DNA of 64,000 nucleotides from Alphaproteobacteria bacterium (GTDB lineage: Bacteria; Pseudomonadota; Alphaproteobacteria; Micavibrionales; Micavibrionaceae). Of the stretch, positions 17,213 through 25,495 are shown one piece after another (positions within the stretch are counted from its first letter, which is position 1; each line of letters starts with the position of its first letter). The position numbers were made by a program, and so were the translations under genes. Under the pieces are notes generated by a model. It searched no databases. It saw only the letters and a list, made by a program, of their open reading frames with translations, and was not told the origin of the DNA. The stretch is taken from assembly GCA_020442425.1 (NCBI GenBank), contig JAGRKB010000010.1, forward strand, positions 1-64,000, in the 5' to 3' direction.

Positions 17213-17968
17213 GTGTTTCATTCAACACCGAACGAAGATGATGATATTTCACCGGATGTCATCCCAATTAGAACCAGAGAATCTAATCGCCCTAAATTAA
17301 AGGGGAAGATGGAACAGATCGTTCACTATCAAAATGAAAATGACTTTCCTGAACTACACAGATGTTTCTCTCAACTGTGGAAAGACTTGATACAAGATAG
17401 AATTAGTAGAAGAAATCTTTACAGAAATGAAGCCATACTTGCTCAAGAATTTATGATCTCGGTTATCGCTAAATTGAGTGAAACCCAACCTGAATTGGCA
17501 GAACATATAACCAACTCGATGTGGAGAGATTTTTCTGAAGACGCAAGGCGATATGAGGACTTGAAATCAACTGCTTGCCAATCACAACTCATTGCCCAAG
17601 TCCGTCTTGCTCGTCAGAACCTTCAAAAAAGAGAACAGGCAATGTCAAAAATTCAGGAAACAATGCTTGTTCTGGATAGAAGTGGTGATAATGAGCACTT
17701 CCAAACTCTCTTATTGGTGGCGGCAAGAGATTGGGGATTTATGTTCCACTCTTATGTTTCGCCCGTAGATAGACTGGGTCATGTAAGGGCCTTTAGAAAC
17801 GCCGCAGGAAATTGTTTGGAATCTCCAACATTTTTGACATCATTTCTGGATCGTTTTATTGATGGGGCTGGGGAAGACGGTCGGGGAGGGAAGATAATTC
17901 TCACTGAACCAGAACTCAGAAGTCTAGGTGTTTCTGTATTGCCTCAAATGTCCGGAGGTCCGGCATAA
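17213..17968 (+). CDS. Unrecognised soluble protein
   Basis: The 251-residue product starts with GTG 17213 behind AGGGGT. It has a disordered acidic N-terminus, a helical middle (SQLWKDLIQDRISRRNLYRN; QLIAQVRLARQNLQKREQAM) and a Gly-rich stretch before the C-terminus. No family, signal peptide or membrane helix is recognised. Its stop is 2 bases before an ATG (17971) with a strong ribosome site inside this gene (GGAGG 17954-17958), so it probably forms an operon with the HTH-containing gene downstream. Confidence 0.65.
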   Translation: MFHSTPNEDDDISPDVIPIRTRESNRPKLKGKMEQIVHYQNENDFPELHRCFSQLWKDLIQDRISRRNLYRNEAILAQEFMISVIAKLSETQPELAEHITNSMWRDFSEDARRYEDLKSTACQSQLIAQVRLARQNLQKREQAMSKIQETMLVLDRSGDNEHFQTLLLVAARDWGFMFHSYVSPVDRLGHVRAFRNAAGNCLESPTFLTSFLDRFIDGAGEDGRGGKIILTEPELRSLGVSVLPQMSGGPA

Positions 17969-17970
17969 TC

Positions 17971-18135
17971 ATGCACTCATCCGGTACAGCATTTCCTAAC
18001 TCTTCAAGGGCTGCAAATGAGGCAGAGCAATATTTTCGCATTCCTACCCCCAAAAGTTCCGCGAAGCCAGACAATGTCCCGAATATTTGGACGATAAAAT
18101 TTTGGCGGGAAAGAATTGCATTCAGGCGTGGATAG
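17971..18135 (+). CDS. Short ORF, probable N-terminal part of the frameshifted downstream gene
   Basis: This 54-residue frame has a good start (ATG 17971, GGAGG 12 bases upstream) directly after the previous stop. It encodes a Ser/Pro-rich, disordered segment ending NIWTIKFWRERIAFRRG. It runs out of frame across the beginning of the 18087 ORF, which itself lacks a good start. Joining the two by a single-base shift in the overlap would give one protein reading FWRERI...AWIEHLGLDD. It may therefore be the true N-terminus of that gene. Confidence 0.45.
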   Translation: MHSSGTAFPNSSRAANEAEQYFRIPTPKSSAKPDNVPNIWTIKFWRERIAFRRG

Positions 18136-19397
18136 AGCATCTGGGATTGGATGATACGACTGCCGCATCTTATTTAGGAATTTCGAAAGCACAATTTCTG
18201 GCAACTCGCAAACATCCCGAAATGCCTTTTTCCTGTCTAACACCGGAAATGGTCATACGATTTTGCCGAAATATAAAAGTTCATCCGGCGCATCTGGGGT
18301 CATTAGTTCCGGACTATTGGAAGACAATGCCTCCCTATATTACGGCGGCCAATATTCTAATCGCCAATGACGTGTTTAACCAATATGGATCAAAAGACAG
18401 GGCATTGGCTCGCTATGCTCTGGATGTTGAACAACAAAGATTTACACGCTCCTTCAGAAATTGTGAAGAATTCTCAGTCCTTTCAAATGAACTTCTTGAA
18501 TTAGATGCTTACGATTTAACCCTGATTTACAATGCAGCCAGCAAACAAGGTTCAACGCCACAATCAACGTTATATCAGGGCGTGATGATGGCTCTTGATA
18601 TCGCGTGTGAGGATAAATTCCATGCACAGAACGAAGAGAAAACTCGTAAAGAAGCGGCACTAGACGAAATATCTTTTTGTTACGCTGATAGTTTTCTAAG
18701 AGCTGTCACCCTCATGGGTAAGTTATTTGTTCTTCCGGTAGAACAGGAAGGCCAGCACCAAGAGAGTCAAGGCATCAAGAAAAAAAAGACAATGAGTGGG
18801 GCAATCAATAGAATTCGTAATATGACATTGTTCCCCAGAATTCCGGAGCCGATAAAACAGCCATCGGCCAGTGCTGAATGGGCCGCAAGAAAGAGGGAAG
18901 AGGCCCAGTTGGTTTTTGAAGAGAAAAGACTTTCTCGAAGTAGAAGAGCGAGCGGACAGTTGCAAGACTTTGTACGAAAATCCGTTCAACAACTCTACTA
19001 TGATGATTGTCTTATCGAGATCAGAAAATTTTTATCTCAAATGGGGCGTCAGGACTTGGCATGTAAAGTCAGGCTCGAACTAGTAAAGGATAGGGAAGCG
19101 CTCGTAGAATCTCTATTTGAGTCTTTTATGGCCTGCGCAGAATATCAAGACGCAGCAAAATCTTTGCAAGATGATATAGGAAGACTGGAAAAGGCAATTG
19201 AAGAGACGGGATATTTTGTTAAACAAGAGCCAAGAGGCTACACAATCGATAGGCTGCATATCAATCGAATAAATACTATACGAAGTCTCTTCGCCAATCA
19301 TTTGCTGATTCATATGAGCGAGGGTCGCGCAGACCGCAGACAGTCTCAAAACACATGGTCATCCAAGCGCCCACGCTCAAGACCATCTCCGTCATAG
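18087..19397 (+). CDS. Unrecognised protein with an N-terminal XRE-like helix-turn-helix
   Basis: The open frame encodes 436 residues from TTG 18087, which has no ribosome site. Residues 10-70 resemble a Cro/XRE-type DNA-binding domain (AWIEHLGLDDTTAASYLGIS then LTPEMVIRFCRNIKVHPAHL). The rest is helical and charged with no recognised family. Stops lie just upstream in this frame, so the true start is probably the ATG at 17971 in another frame, followed by a lost base within 18087-18135; no canonical slippery heptamer is present there. A transcription-factor role is inferred from the HTH-like segment only. Confidence 0.6.
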   Translation: MDDKILAGKNCIQAWIEHLGLDDTTAASYLGISKAQFLATRKHPEMPFSCLTPEMVIRFCRNIKVHPAHLGSLVPDYWKTMPPYITAANILIANDVFNQYGSKDRALARYALDVEQQRFTRSFRNCEEFSVLSNELLELDAYDLTLIYNAASKQGSTPQSTLYQGVMMALDIACEDKFHAQNEEKTRKEAALDEISFCYADSFLRAVTLMGKLFVLPVEQEGQHQESQGIKKKKTMSGAINRIRNMTLFPRIPEPIKQPSASAEWAARKREEAQLVFEEKRLSRSRRASGQLQDFVRKSVQQLYYDDCLIEIRKFLSQMGRQDLACKVRLELVKDREALVESLFESFMACAEYQDAAKSLQDDIGRLEKAIEETGYFVKQEPRGYTIDRLHINRINTIRSLFANHLLIHMSEGRADRRQSQNTWSSKRPRSRPSPS

Positions 19398-19418
19398 ACT
19401 ATAAAATGAAAATAAATT

Positions 19419-20747
19419 CTAGCTGTCCAGCGTCAGAGCTGGAGGCTTCATATCGGCTGATGGTGTTTGCGAAGACGGTTTCGGAGCTTCTGCCAAAGCC
19501 GCTGCAGGATTTGTTAAATCTTTCCCGACAGTGGTCAGATTATTGACATAGATGTCTTTCAGATATCTGCTTGTCTCGACATGCCAAGCACTTTTAACTT
19601 GAGTACCCAATCGGGCAGCACGATCAACATTGAACTGATACCATTGTTTGAAGGTCAGATCTTTTGCTTCGACACCAAGTTTTTCAGCTGCAAAATTCAA
19701 GGACCCTTGTCCTCCGTTATAGGCAACCAGAGCTAAACGTTGATCGCCATATTTGCGCGTCAGTTGTCCCATCATCTGCGCAGCGGCACGAATGGATTTG
19801 ATAGGATCATTAAAATCGGCTTGGGTTTCTAGTCCATATTTCCCGAGCTTGTCAGGCATCATTTGGGCAATGCCCCGCGCACCTTTATCGGATTTTGCAA
19901 GCGGATTAAAACTGGATTCTCGCCACAATTGGTTGGGAAACATATTTGGATCAAGGCCTTCTTTACGCGCTGCTTCTTGAGCGATAGCGACATAAGAAGC
20001 CACTTTCGAATCTTTTTGTATGAGAGCAACCAGTGACGGAGTCAAACCTACAGGGCCGGAATAATCAACCATACCTTCGTATTTCGACAGGTTGCGATCA
20101 ATCATTTTACTTTGCGCCGTGGCAACATCGTAAGATTCCATACGCGAGGGATCAACCTTACCACCCTCAGCGGTTAGGAATTTTGCAATTGCTCCATCAC
20201 CGATAAAGAAACGGTCATTATCATCGTCATTGTTTCCACGAACGCGCAAAACAATCAAAGAAGCCGTGCGCGCATCGGAGATATCAGCACGAGCAATATC
20301 ATCAGCACTAACTTCACCCTTGGCTTCCAAATCTTTAGCAGAATAATATCGGTATGAGCTGCTACCGACCAATCCCAATTCTTCGAGCATAGTACGAATG
20401 CTCTCGGCCAGATTATTCTGCCAAATAGCAGCAATTTGGCGTTCGGTTTTCTTTTGCTGGGCATCAGGGTCATGGTCATCACCATCTTCTGACCCGCTGG
20501 CATGCATATGCTTCATCATATCATGAAAAGCTTTATTTCGAATGGAGTGCCCGTTATCAAAATAATCTTGGCCTGTATTACTAATCAGAACATGAGATTT
20601 AGCATCATGATCTTCCACCTCGTCATCAGCAACGGGGGAGGTCATCTCTAGCATCATTTTCTGGAAAGCAGTGTCGTGCTCGGAAGACAAAGCAGGCTTT
20701 GTCGAGCCATGTATTGTGTCGTCTTCTCTTTGATGATCTTTAATCAT
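19419..20747 (-). CDS. SLT-type lytic transglycosylase without an obvious signal peptide
   Basis: The product of about 442 residues ends in a soluble lytic transglycosylase domain: LWRESSFNPLAKSDKGARG (catalytic Glu in RES), IAQMMPDKLGKYG, ALVAYNGGQG. These enzymes cut peptidoglycan between MurNAc and GlcNAc. The first 200 residues are acidic, His/Asp-rich and unlike a signal sequence, so delivery to the periplasm must use another route, for example the flagellar export system or a type I system, or the start is misplaced. The ATG at 20747 with AGGTG 6 bases upstream is preferred to GTG 20753. The gene converges with the HTH gene. Confidence 0.82.
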   Translation of the reverse strand: MIKDHQREDDTIHGSTKPALSSEHDTAFQKMMLEMTSPVADDEVEDHDAKSHVLISNTGQDYFDNGHSIRNKAFHDMMKHMHASGSEDGDDHDPDAQQKKTERQIAAIWQNNLAESIRTMLEELGLVGSSSYRYYSAKDLEAKGEVSADDIARADISDARTASLIVLRVRGNNDDDNDRFFIGDGAIAKFLTAEGGKVDPSRMESYDVATAQSKMIDRNLSKYEGMVDYSGPVGLTPSLVALIQKDSKVASYVAIAQEAARKEGLDPNMFPNQLWRESSFNPLAKSDKGARGIAQMMPDKLGKYGLETQADFNDPIKSIRAAAQMMGQLTRKYGDQRLALVAYNGGQGSLNFAAEKLGVEAKDLTFKQWYQFNVDRAARLGTQVKSAWHVETSRYLKDIYVNNLTTVGKDLTNPAAALAEAPKPSSQTPSADMKPPALTLDS

Positions 20748-20985
20748 GCACACACCTGTTTTTCTTTAATTAGCCCTATCTTACCTGATTTGTGGTAGAA
20801 AAGTCAATATTTTCAGGGGATACATATATATGATCCTATATGTTGCAGGAGCCAAATTCCAAATATTATGAGAATAATGCCAAAGATTAAGTAATATCAA
20901 AGGGATAATAAAAAATCATTTCCATATTGACTTGGTGGGCGTGGGTCGCTAAACAAACGATACAAAGCTTAAAAGGGGAAAAAAC

Positions 20986-21492
20986 GTGCTCAGTACGATT
21001 CTTGTAACACATCATAAAGCAGAACAGCATCATGACGAAATGATGGGGGCTACCCATCACTTAGCTCAAGGGTTAAGTAAGCCAAGTTGGGAAGGATCAA
21101 TCGCCACATTGGGAATAGGAGTGCTAGGATCTCTTTCTCTTGTTTTTTCCGGTGCAAATATGATGCAATCCAGCCCAATTCTCTCCCATTTTAATATGGT
21201 CTCGGGCGCGGCCTTGGGGGCAGGGATTGTGGCAGCATCGCTAACCACTGGCCTGTTCAAAGCAACCGGCCAATGGGCGCAACAAGGTACTTTGGCGCAC
21301 AAGGATAAAATTCTGGAGCAATGGAAAGAAAGATTCAACGCGCTTGGTGTGGCTCTTTATACCTGTGCAACAATCATGACAATGGGCGAAGCGGCGCTTT
21401 TGACCAGAAATTATCTCCAAAAACAAAACATCGAAGTAAAAACAATAAGCAGAACAGAGGATCAACATGCCGCAGCACCAATTAGACGCTAG
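20986..21492 (+). CDS. Unrecognised membrane protein
   Basis: The 168-residue product starts at GTG 20986 behind AAAAGGGG. Three hydrophobic stretches are visible: around TLGIGVLGSLSLVFSGANMM, VSGAALGAGIVAASLTTGLF and LGVALYTCATIMTMGEAALL. The N-terminal HHKAEQHHDEMMGATHH is His-rich. No family is recognised. Its end overlaps the next gene by 26 bases. A TTGACT (20925) with a weak -10 region lies upstream; 20754-20925 shows no gene. Confidence 0.6.
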   Translation: MLSTILVTHHKAEQHHDEMMGATHHLAQGLSKPSWEGSIATLGIGVLGSLSLVFSGANMMQSSPILSHFNMVSGAALGAGIVAASLTTGLFKATGQWAQQGTLAHKDKILEQWKERFNALGVALYTCATIMTMGEAALLTRNYLQKQNIEVKTISRTEDQHAAAPIRR

Positions 21493-22351
21493 GAGAATCG
21501 ACGATGTTTTTATTCCGGAGCCGATTGAAATTACAAACAGTGAATTTCGTGAAAGCTGTAGAATAAAATGTGCTCTAAGCCCTAACATGCCGCGTTTAAA
21601 AACAATTGCGGCAGTCGGAGTATACTGCGCCGAAATTGGTGGAAGCGACGTTGATAGTCAACGGTTAACAGCCGCTTTAACCTACTGTTTAAGGAGCGGT
21701 ATTTTAATTGATCCTGATTTTGAAATTGATATCGTAAATTTCCGGGATCGGCGAAACTTTTTGACCGAAACGAGTTCTATTGATTTGGTCTTCATCTCTA
21801 ACATTCTGAATAAAAGACTAAAGGGAACGTTCGATATAACTGCAGAAACTAACATGCCCGAAGGGACTAGTTTCCGTGCGTTTTATGGCTTTGGATTGAG
21901 TAAAGGGCACGGCATGTCGGATTGGGTCAAGCGCATTGAACAAAGCGGTGCAAAATTGGTCGTTACCTTTGGCGGATGTTTAGAGATTGGAACTCATGAT
22001 CTTTCAGGATTTAATGGAGCACAACAAGTTCCATTAATTGAAACACCCGAAACGAGTTTCGGATTATATAACGAAATTATAGCTCCGAAAAAAGATCAGC
22101 TTGGAGGATATCAATTTGAACCATTGGGAAGTCTAAAGGAGATTTATGGGGAGAGGGCAGAAGCCTATGATTTACCCATGCCATGGCTAGGGATTTCTGC
22201 TTCTCCGGATTACATCGAACAATTAAGCAAAGCCTTCGGGACAGAAACGGCACTGACTGAAATGTCACGTGTCATTAGAGCATGGCCTCATAAAACAGCA
22301 GGCAGGCAATTGTTCCTAAAAGCTGATACTAAACTTGCCCCACAGTTTTAA
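21467..22351 (+). CDS. Unrecognised soluble protein
   Basis: The 294-residue product starts at ATG 21467 with AGAGGA upstream, inside the end of the preceding membrane-protein gene, so the pair is translationally coupled. Segments such as LKTIAAVGVYCAEIGGSD and GAKLVVTFGGCLEIGTHDL suggest alternating strands and helices of an alpha/beta fold, but no catalytic motif is certain. The 3' end overlaps the convergent flhA gene by 23 bases. Confidence 0.6.
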   Translation: MPQHQLDARRIDDVFIPEPIEITNSEFRESCRIKCALSPNMPRLKTIAAVGVYCAEIGGSDVDSQRLTAALTYCLRSGILIDPDFEIDIVNFRDRRNFLTETSSIDLVFISNILNKRLKGTFDITAETNMPEGTSFRAFYGFGLSKGHGMSDWVKRIEQSGAKLVVTFGGCLEIGTHDLSGFNGAQQVPLIETPETSFGLYNEIIAPKKDQLGGYQFEPLGSLKEIYGERAEAYDLPMPWLGISASPDYIEQLSKAFGTETALTEMSRVIRAWPHKTAGRQLFLKADTKLAPQF

Positions 22352-24485
22352 TTTTAGCTTTGGCATGAATTTCATTCTGTGACATCACAGAAGTCTGAGG
22401 ACGGAAGCGTTCAATCACAGAGCGTACATAAGGGCGGATCAACGGAGAAGTGAGCAGCACAGGACTTTCTCCGGTCTGAGCAAATTTATCAAACACGGTT
22501 CGCACATCAATAATAAAGTCTTGTAACAGAGACGGCGCCATCGCCAATTGACGTTCCTCTCCACGCTCTCCGATTAAGGACTCGGCAAACCCTTGCTCCC
22601 ATTTCGGGGTGAGGGTTACAAGCGGAACGTGACCATGAACATTGATATTGCTCTCGCAAATCTGACGCGCCAGACGTGCACGAACATGCTCGGTAATCAT
22701 CATGACATTTTTTGTATAGGTTGTGGCTTCGGCAACCCCTTCAAGAATAGTGGCGAGATCCCGAATAGAAACCCGCTCATTCACAAGATTTTGTAAGACA
22801 CGCTGCAATCCGCCGACAGAGATTTGGGACGGAATAACATCACTAACCAGTTTTTGGTAATCCTTCGGTAATTCATCGAGCAAGCGTTGTGTTTCGGTAT
22901 AGGACAACAAGTCTGCCATATTATCTTTAATGATCTCGGTAATGTGCGTCGTAATAACCGTCGCCGCATCAACAACCGTATAGCCTTTGAAGTGGGCTTC
23001 CTCACGATAACGTTGATCAACCCACATAGCAGGAAGTCCAAAAGTTGGTTCAACCGTATTCTCTCCCGGAAGAGAGATAGGCTCACCCGTCGGGTCCATA
23101 CACAGCAACATCCCCGGACGGACTTCACCGCGCCCCGCTTCAATCTCTTTAATCCGAACCGCATAACTTCCTGCCGGCAATTGCAAATTATCCTGAATAC
23201 GAACACTGGGCAGAATATATCCCATCTCTTCAGCCAATTGACGACGCAGACCCTTGATCTGGTCAGGAAGTCTCACAGAATTTTCACTGCCCTGAACCAA
23301 AGGCAACAGCGCATACCCAAGCTCCAAACGAATAATATCAATCGCCAGAGATTTGGAAATCGGGTCTTCTTCAGGAAGGGCGGCTTGTGCCTGCGCATGC
23401 ACGACCGCAGCTTCGGTTTCTTCACGAACGCGCTGCTGCTTGAAAGAAAAGTAGGAAACGCCCCCTGAAACACAGGCCAACGCCAGAAACGGCAGCAAAG
23501 GCATACCGGGCATCAAACCAATAGTAAAAATCAAACCGGAGGCCATCGCCGTCGCCCGAGGATAACGCCCGAATTGATCCATCAAAGCTTCATCGGCAGA
23601 AACTTCAACACCGGCCTTGGAAACCAGCAAGCCCGCAGCAACAGAAACAATCAGGGCAGGGATCTGGGAAACCAGACCATCACCAATCGTCAACAGGGAA
23701 TAGTTGTTCGCTGCTTCTGCCAAGCTCAAATCCTTGGCAGTCGTCCCGATAATAATACCGCCCAACAAATTGATGAAGGTAACAAGCAAACCGGCAATCG
23801 CATCCCCGCGCACGAACTTCGCCGCACCATCCATGGCCCCGAAGAATGTACTTTCTTGTTGCAACTCCGAACGTTTTCTCTTGGCCTCATCCTCTGTAAT
23901 CAAGCCAGCCGATAAATCCGAGTCAATCGCCATTTGTTTACCGGGCATTGCATCCAAAGAAAATCGTGCAGCCACTTCGGCAATACGCCCCGAACCTTTG
24001 GTGATAACGATAAAGTTCACAATGACAAGAATGGCAAACACAATCCCGCCAACAACATAATTCCCTTGGATCATAAAGACCCCGAACGCTTCAATGATCT
24101 TACCAGCAGCCTCGTGCCCCTGATCGCCATTCGACAAGATCAGACGGGTAGAGGCAAGGTTCAAACCCAAGCGCAAAGCTGTAGAAATCAGAAGAATTGT
24201 AGGGAAGGTTGAAAATTCAAGAGGCCGCTTGATAAAAAGCGTAATCATCAAAATCATCACCGAGAAAGTGATTGAGACGGACAATCCCATATCCACCAGA
24301 GTAGGCGGCATCGGAACCAGCATAAACATCAGGATAATGATAATCCCGAGCGCCAAAGCCACATCACCGCGAAGAATACTCTTCATCGCTGATTTTCCTG
24401 AAATTCCCGAGACTGCTGGCGGATTGGCCATAGAGTTATGAGGTACCTGTTTGATTCTACTTATATCTTCACATTTTACCGACAT
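22329..24485 (-). CDS. flhA: Flagellar export gate protein FlhA
   Basis: Core gate subunit of the flagellar type III export apparatus. The 718-residue product has eight predicted membrane helices in its N-terminal half (first: GDVALALGIIIILMFMLVPM), the FHIPEP-like loop region RFSLDAMPGKQMAIDSDLSAG, and a large cytoplasmic domain ending in RPYVRSVIERFRPQTSVMSQNEI. The start at 24485 has no clear ribosome site; an alternative is ATG 24431. Normally adjacent to flbD, here it is separated from flbD by two plus-strand genes. Confidence 0.95.
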   Translation of the reverse strand: MSVKCEDISRIKQVPHNSMANPPAVSGISGKSAMKSILRGDVALALGIIIILMFMLVPMPPTLVDMGLSVSITFSVMILMITLFIKRPLEFSTFPTILLISTALRLGLNLASTRLILSNGDQGHEAAGKIIEAFGVFMIQGNYVVGGIVFAILVIVNFIVITKGSGRIAEVAARFSLDAMPGKQMAIDSDLSAGLITEDEAKRKRSELQQESTFFGAMDGAAKFVRGDAIAGLLVTFINLLGGIIIGTTAKDLSLAEAANNYSLLTIGDGLVSQIPALIVSVAAGLLVSKAGVEVSADEALMDQFGRYPRATAMASGLIFTIGLMPGMPLLPFLALACVSGGVSYFSFKQQRVREETEAAVVHAQAQAALPEEDPISKSLAIDIIRLELGYALLPLVQGSENSVRLPDQIKGLRRQLAEEMGYILPSVRIQDNLQLPAGSYAVRIKEIEAGRGEVRPGMLLCMDPTGEPISLPGENTVEPTFGLPAMWVDQRYREEAHFKGYTVVDAATVITTHITEIIKDNMADLLSYTETQRLLDELPKDYQKLVSDVIPSQISVGGLQRVLQNLVNERVSIRDLATILEGVAEATTYTKNVMMITEHVRARLARQICESNINVHGHVPLVTLTPKWEQGFAESLIGERGEERQLAMAPSLLQDFIIDVRTVFDKFAQTGESPVLLTSPLIRPYVRSVIERFRPQTSVMSQNEIHAKAKIKTVGQV

Positions 24486-24578
24486 TCACCACTTGGTTCA
24501 ATGAAATAGGGTGCTCACACAAAAAGGAATTAAATCATTGACATAAGCCCGCATCTGGGTGCATAAGCTCAAATATAT

Positions 24579-24608
24579 TTGACAAATATGTAAAACAGGG
24601 CCATATAT
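24579..24608 (+). promoter_or_regulatory. Candidate promoter for the small membrane-protein pair
   Basis: A perfect TTGACA (24579-24584) is followed after 17-19 bases by a CATATATA stretch (24602-24609). It precedes ATG 24641, which has an excellent ribosome site GGGAGGT. Confidence 0.45.
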
Positions 24609-24640
24609 AACTGCTGAAAATACAGCGGGAGGTAATCGCT

Positions 24641-24826
24641 ATGGATTTTTTGGATAAACCCAACCCAATTAAGATTGTGTTTCATACTGTGGCAATATCA
24701 CTAGGGCTTTACGCATTCTCCCAATTGCCCGAAGACGAATATAGTGTTCAGAACAGTGCGCCTGAACAGAAACAGAGTGCCCCTATGCCATCAACGCCCC
24801 CTCAATTTCAGCCTCTGCCAAGGTAA
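24641..24826 (+). CDS. Unrecognised small membrane-associated protein
   Basis: The 61-residue product has one weakly hydrophobic segment (IKIVFHTVAISLGLYAFSQL, residues 9-28) and a Gln/Pro/Ser-rich tail. The strong ribosome site (GGGAGGT, 8 bases before ATG) and its own promoter argue that it is translated. It is immediately followed by the next gene. No family is recognised. Confidence 0.55.
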   Translation: MDFLDKPNPIKIVFHTVAISLGLYAFSQLPEDEYSVQNSAPEQKQSAPMPSTPPQFQPLPR

Positions 24827-24832
24827 TTGAGA

Positions 24833-25495
24833 ATGAAAACATCACTCTCAAAAATAAAAAGAAGAAAGAAACACCCTCGTGATAAATCAGCCTTTGTTGG
24901 TTTAAGAACCTCTCAATTATTAAAAGAAGAAAATGAATATAGCGAAGTACAAATTCCTCGAACGACCCGTATGCTGGCTGATCGGAGAATTGCAGCTTTT
25001 ATTACCGCAGTGATTACAGCACCTCTGGCCTCAATCGGCATCTACTTTGATCGCAGTGCAGATGATCCCAATTTGAAACCTGAATGGGAGCGCACAGCAA
25101 GAGGCGTCTGTTCAATCAACGCCCCAAAAGTCATGGCCATCCCTATAACGGCTCAAGAATATAACGCAAGAGACGAAGCTGTAAAACTTTGTTCACACAC
25201 CTTTACTGAAGAAAAACTCGCAGAAATAAAAGGCCACAATAATACTGTGGCAAATATTTGGTACGGAGTATCTGGAGTCCCGGGAGCATTTAGTGCCTAT
25301 TATTCATTAATGGCAGTATTCTCTGCTGTGGCACTTCGCCGACAAAAAAAAGAACTCAAAGCCGTAGTTGAATGCATCCAAGAAAGATCAAAGATACTGG
25401 ATATTGTAGAAAATGGGCCAAAAGAAACATTAGTAGACTTTAAATATCCGAATCCACCGTCTGGGATCAAATTACTTAAGCCTCCGGAACGCTAA
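24833..25495 (+). CDS. Unrecognised membrane protein
   Basis: The 220-residue product starts at ATG 24833, preceded by AAGGT; a TTG at 24827 would add two residues. After a basic N-terminus it shows two membrane segments (IAAFITAVITAPLASIGIYF and the YYSLMAVFSAVALRR region) flanking a loop with two cysteines, and a basic C-terminus. The gene follows the 61-residue gene by 6 bases, and its last 20 bases overlap flbD on the other strand. It interrupts the flbD-flhA order. Confidence 0.6.
   Translation: MKTSLSKIKRRKKHPRDKSAFVGLRTSQLLKEENEYSEVQIPRTTRMLADRRIAAFITAVITAPLASIGIYFDRSADDPNLKPEWERTARGVCSINAPKVMAIPITAQEYNARDEAVKLCSHTFTEEKLAEIKGHNNTVANIWYGVSGVPGAFSAYYSLMAVFSAVALRRQKKELKAVVECIQERSKILDIVENGPKETLVDFKYPNPPSGIKLLKPPER

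Noticed and set aside
18094-18103. Programmed -1 frameshift site ATAAAATTTT
   Set aside because: The sequence does not fit X-XXY-YYZ in the frame from 17971, and no strong downstream stem is obvious.
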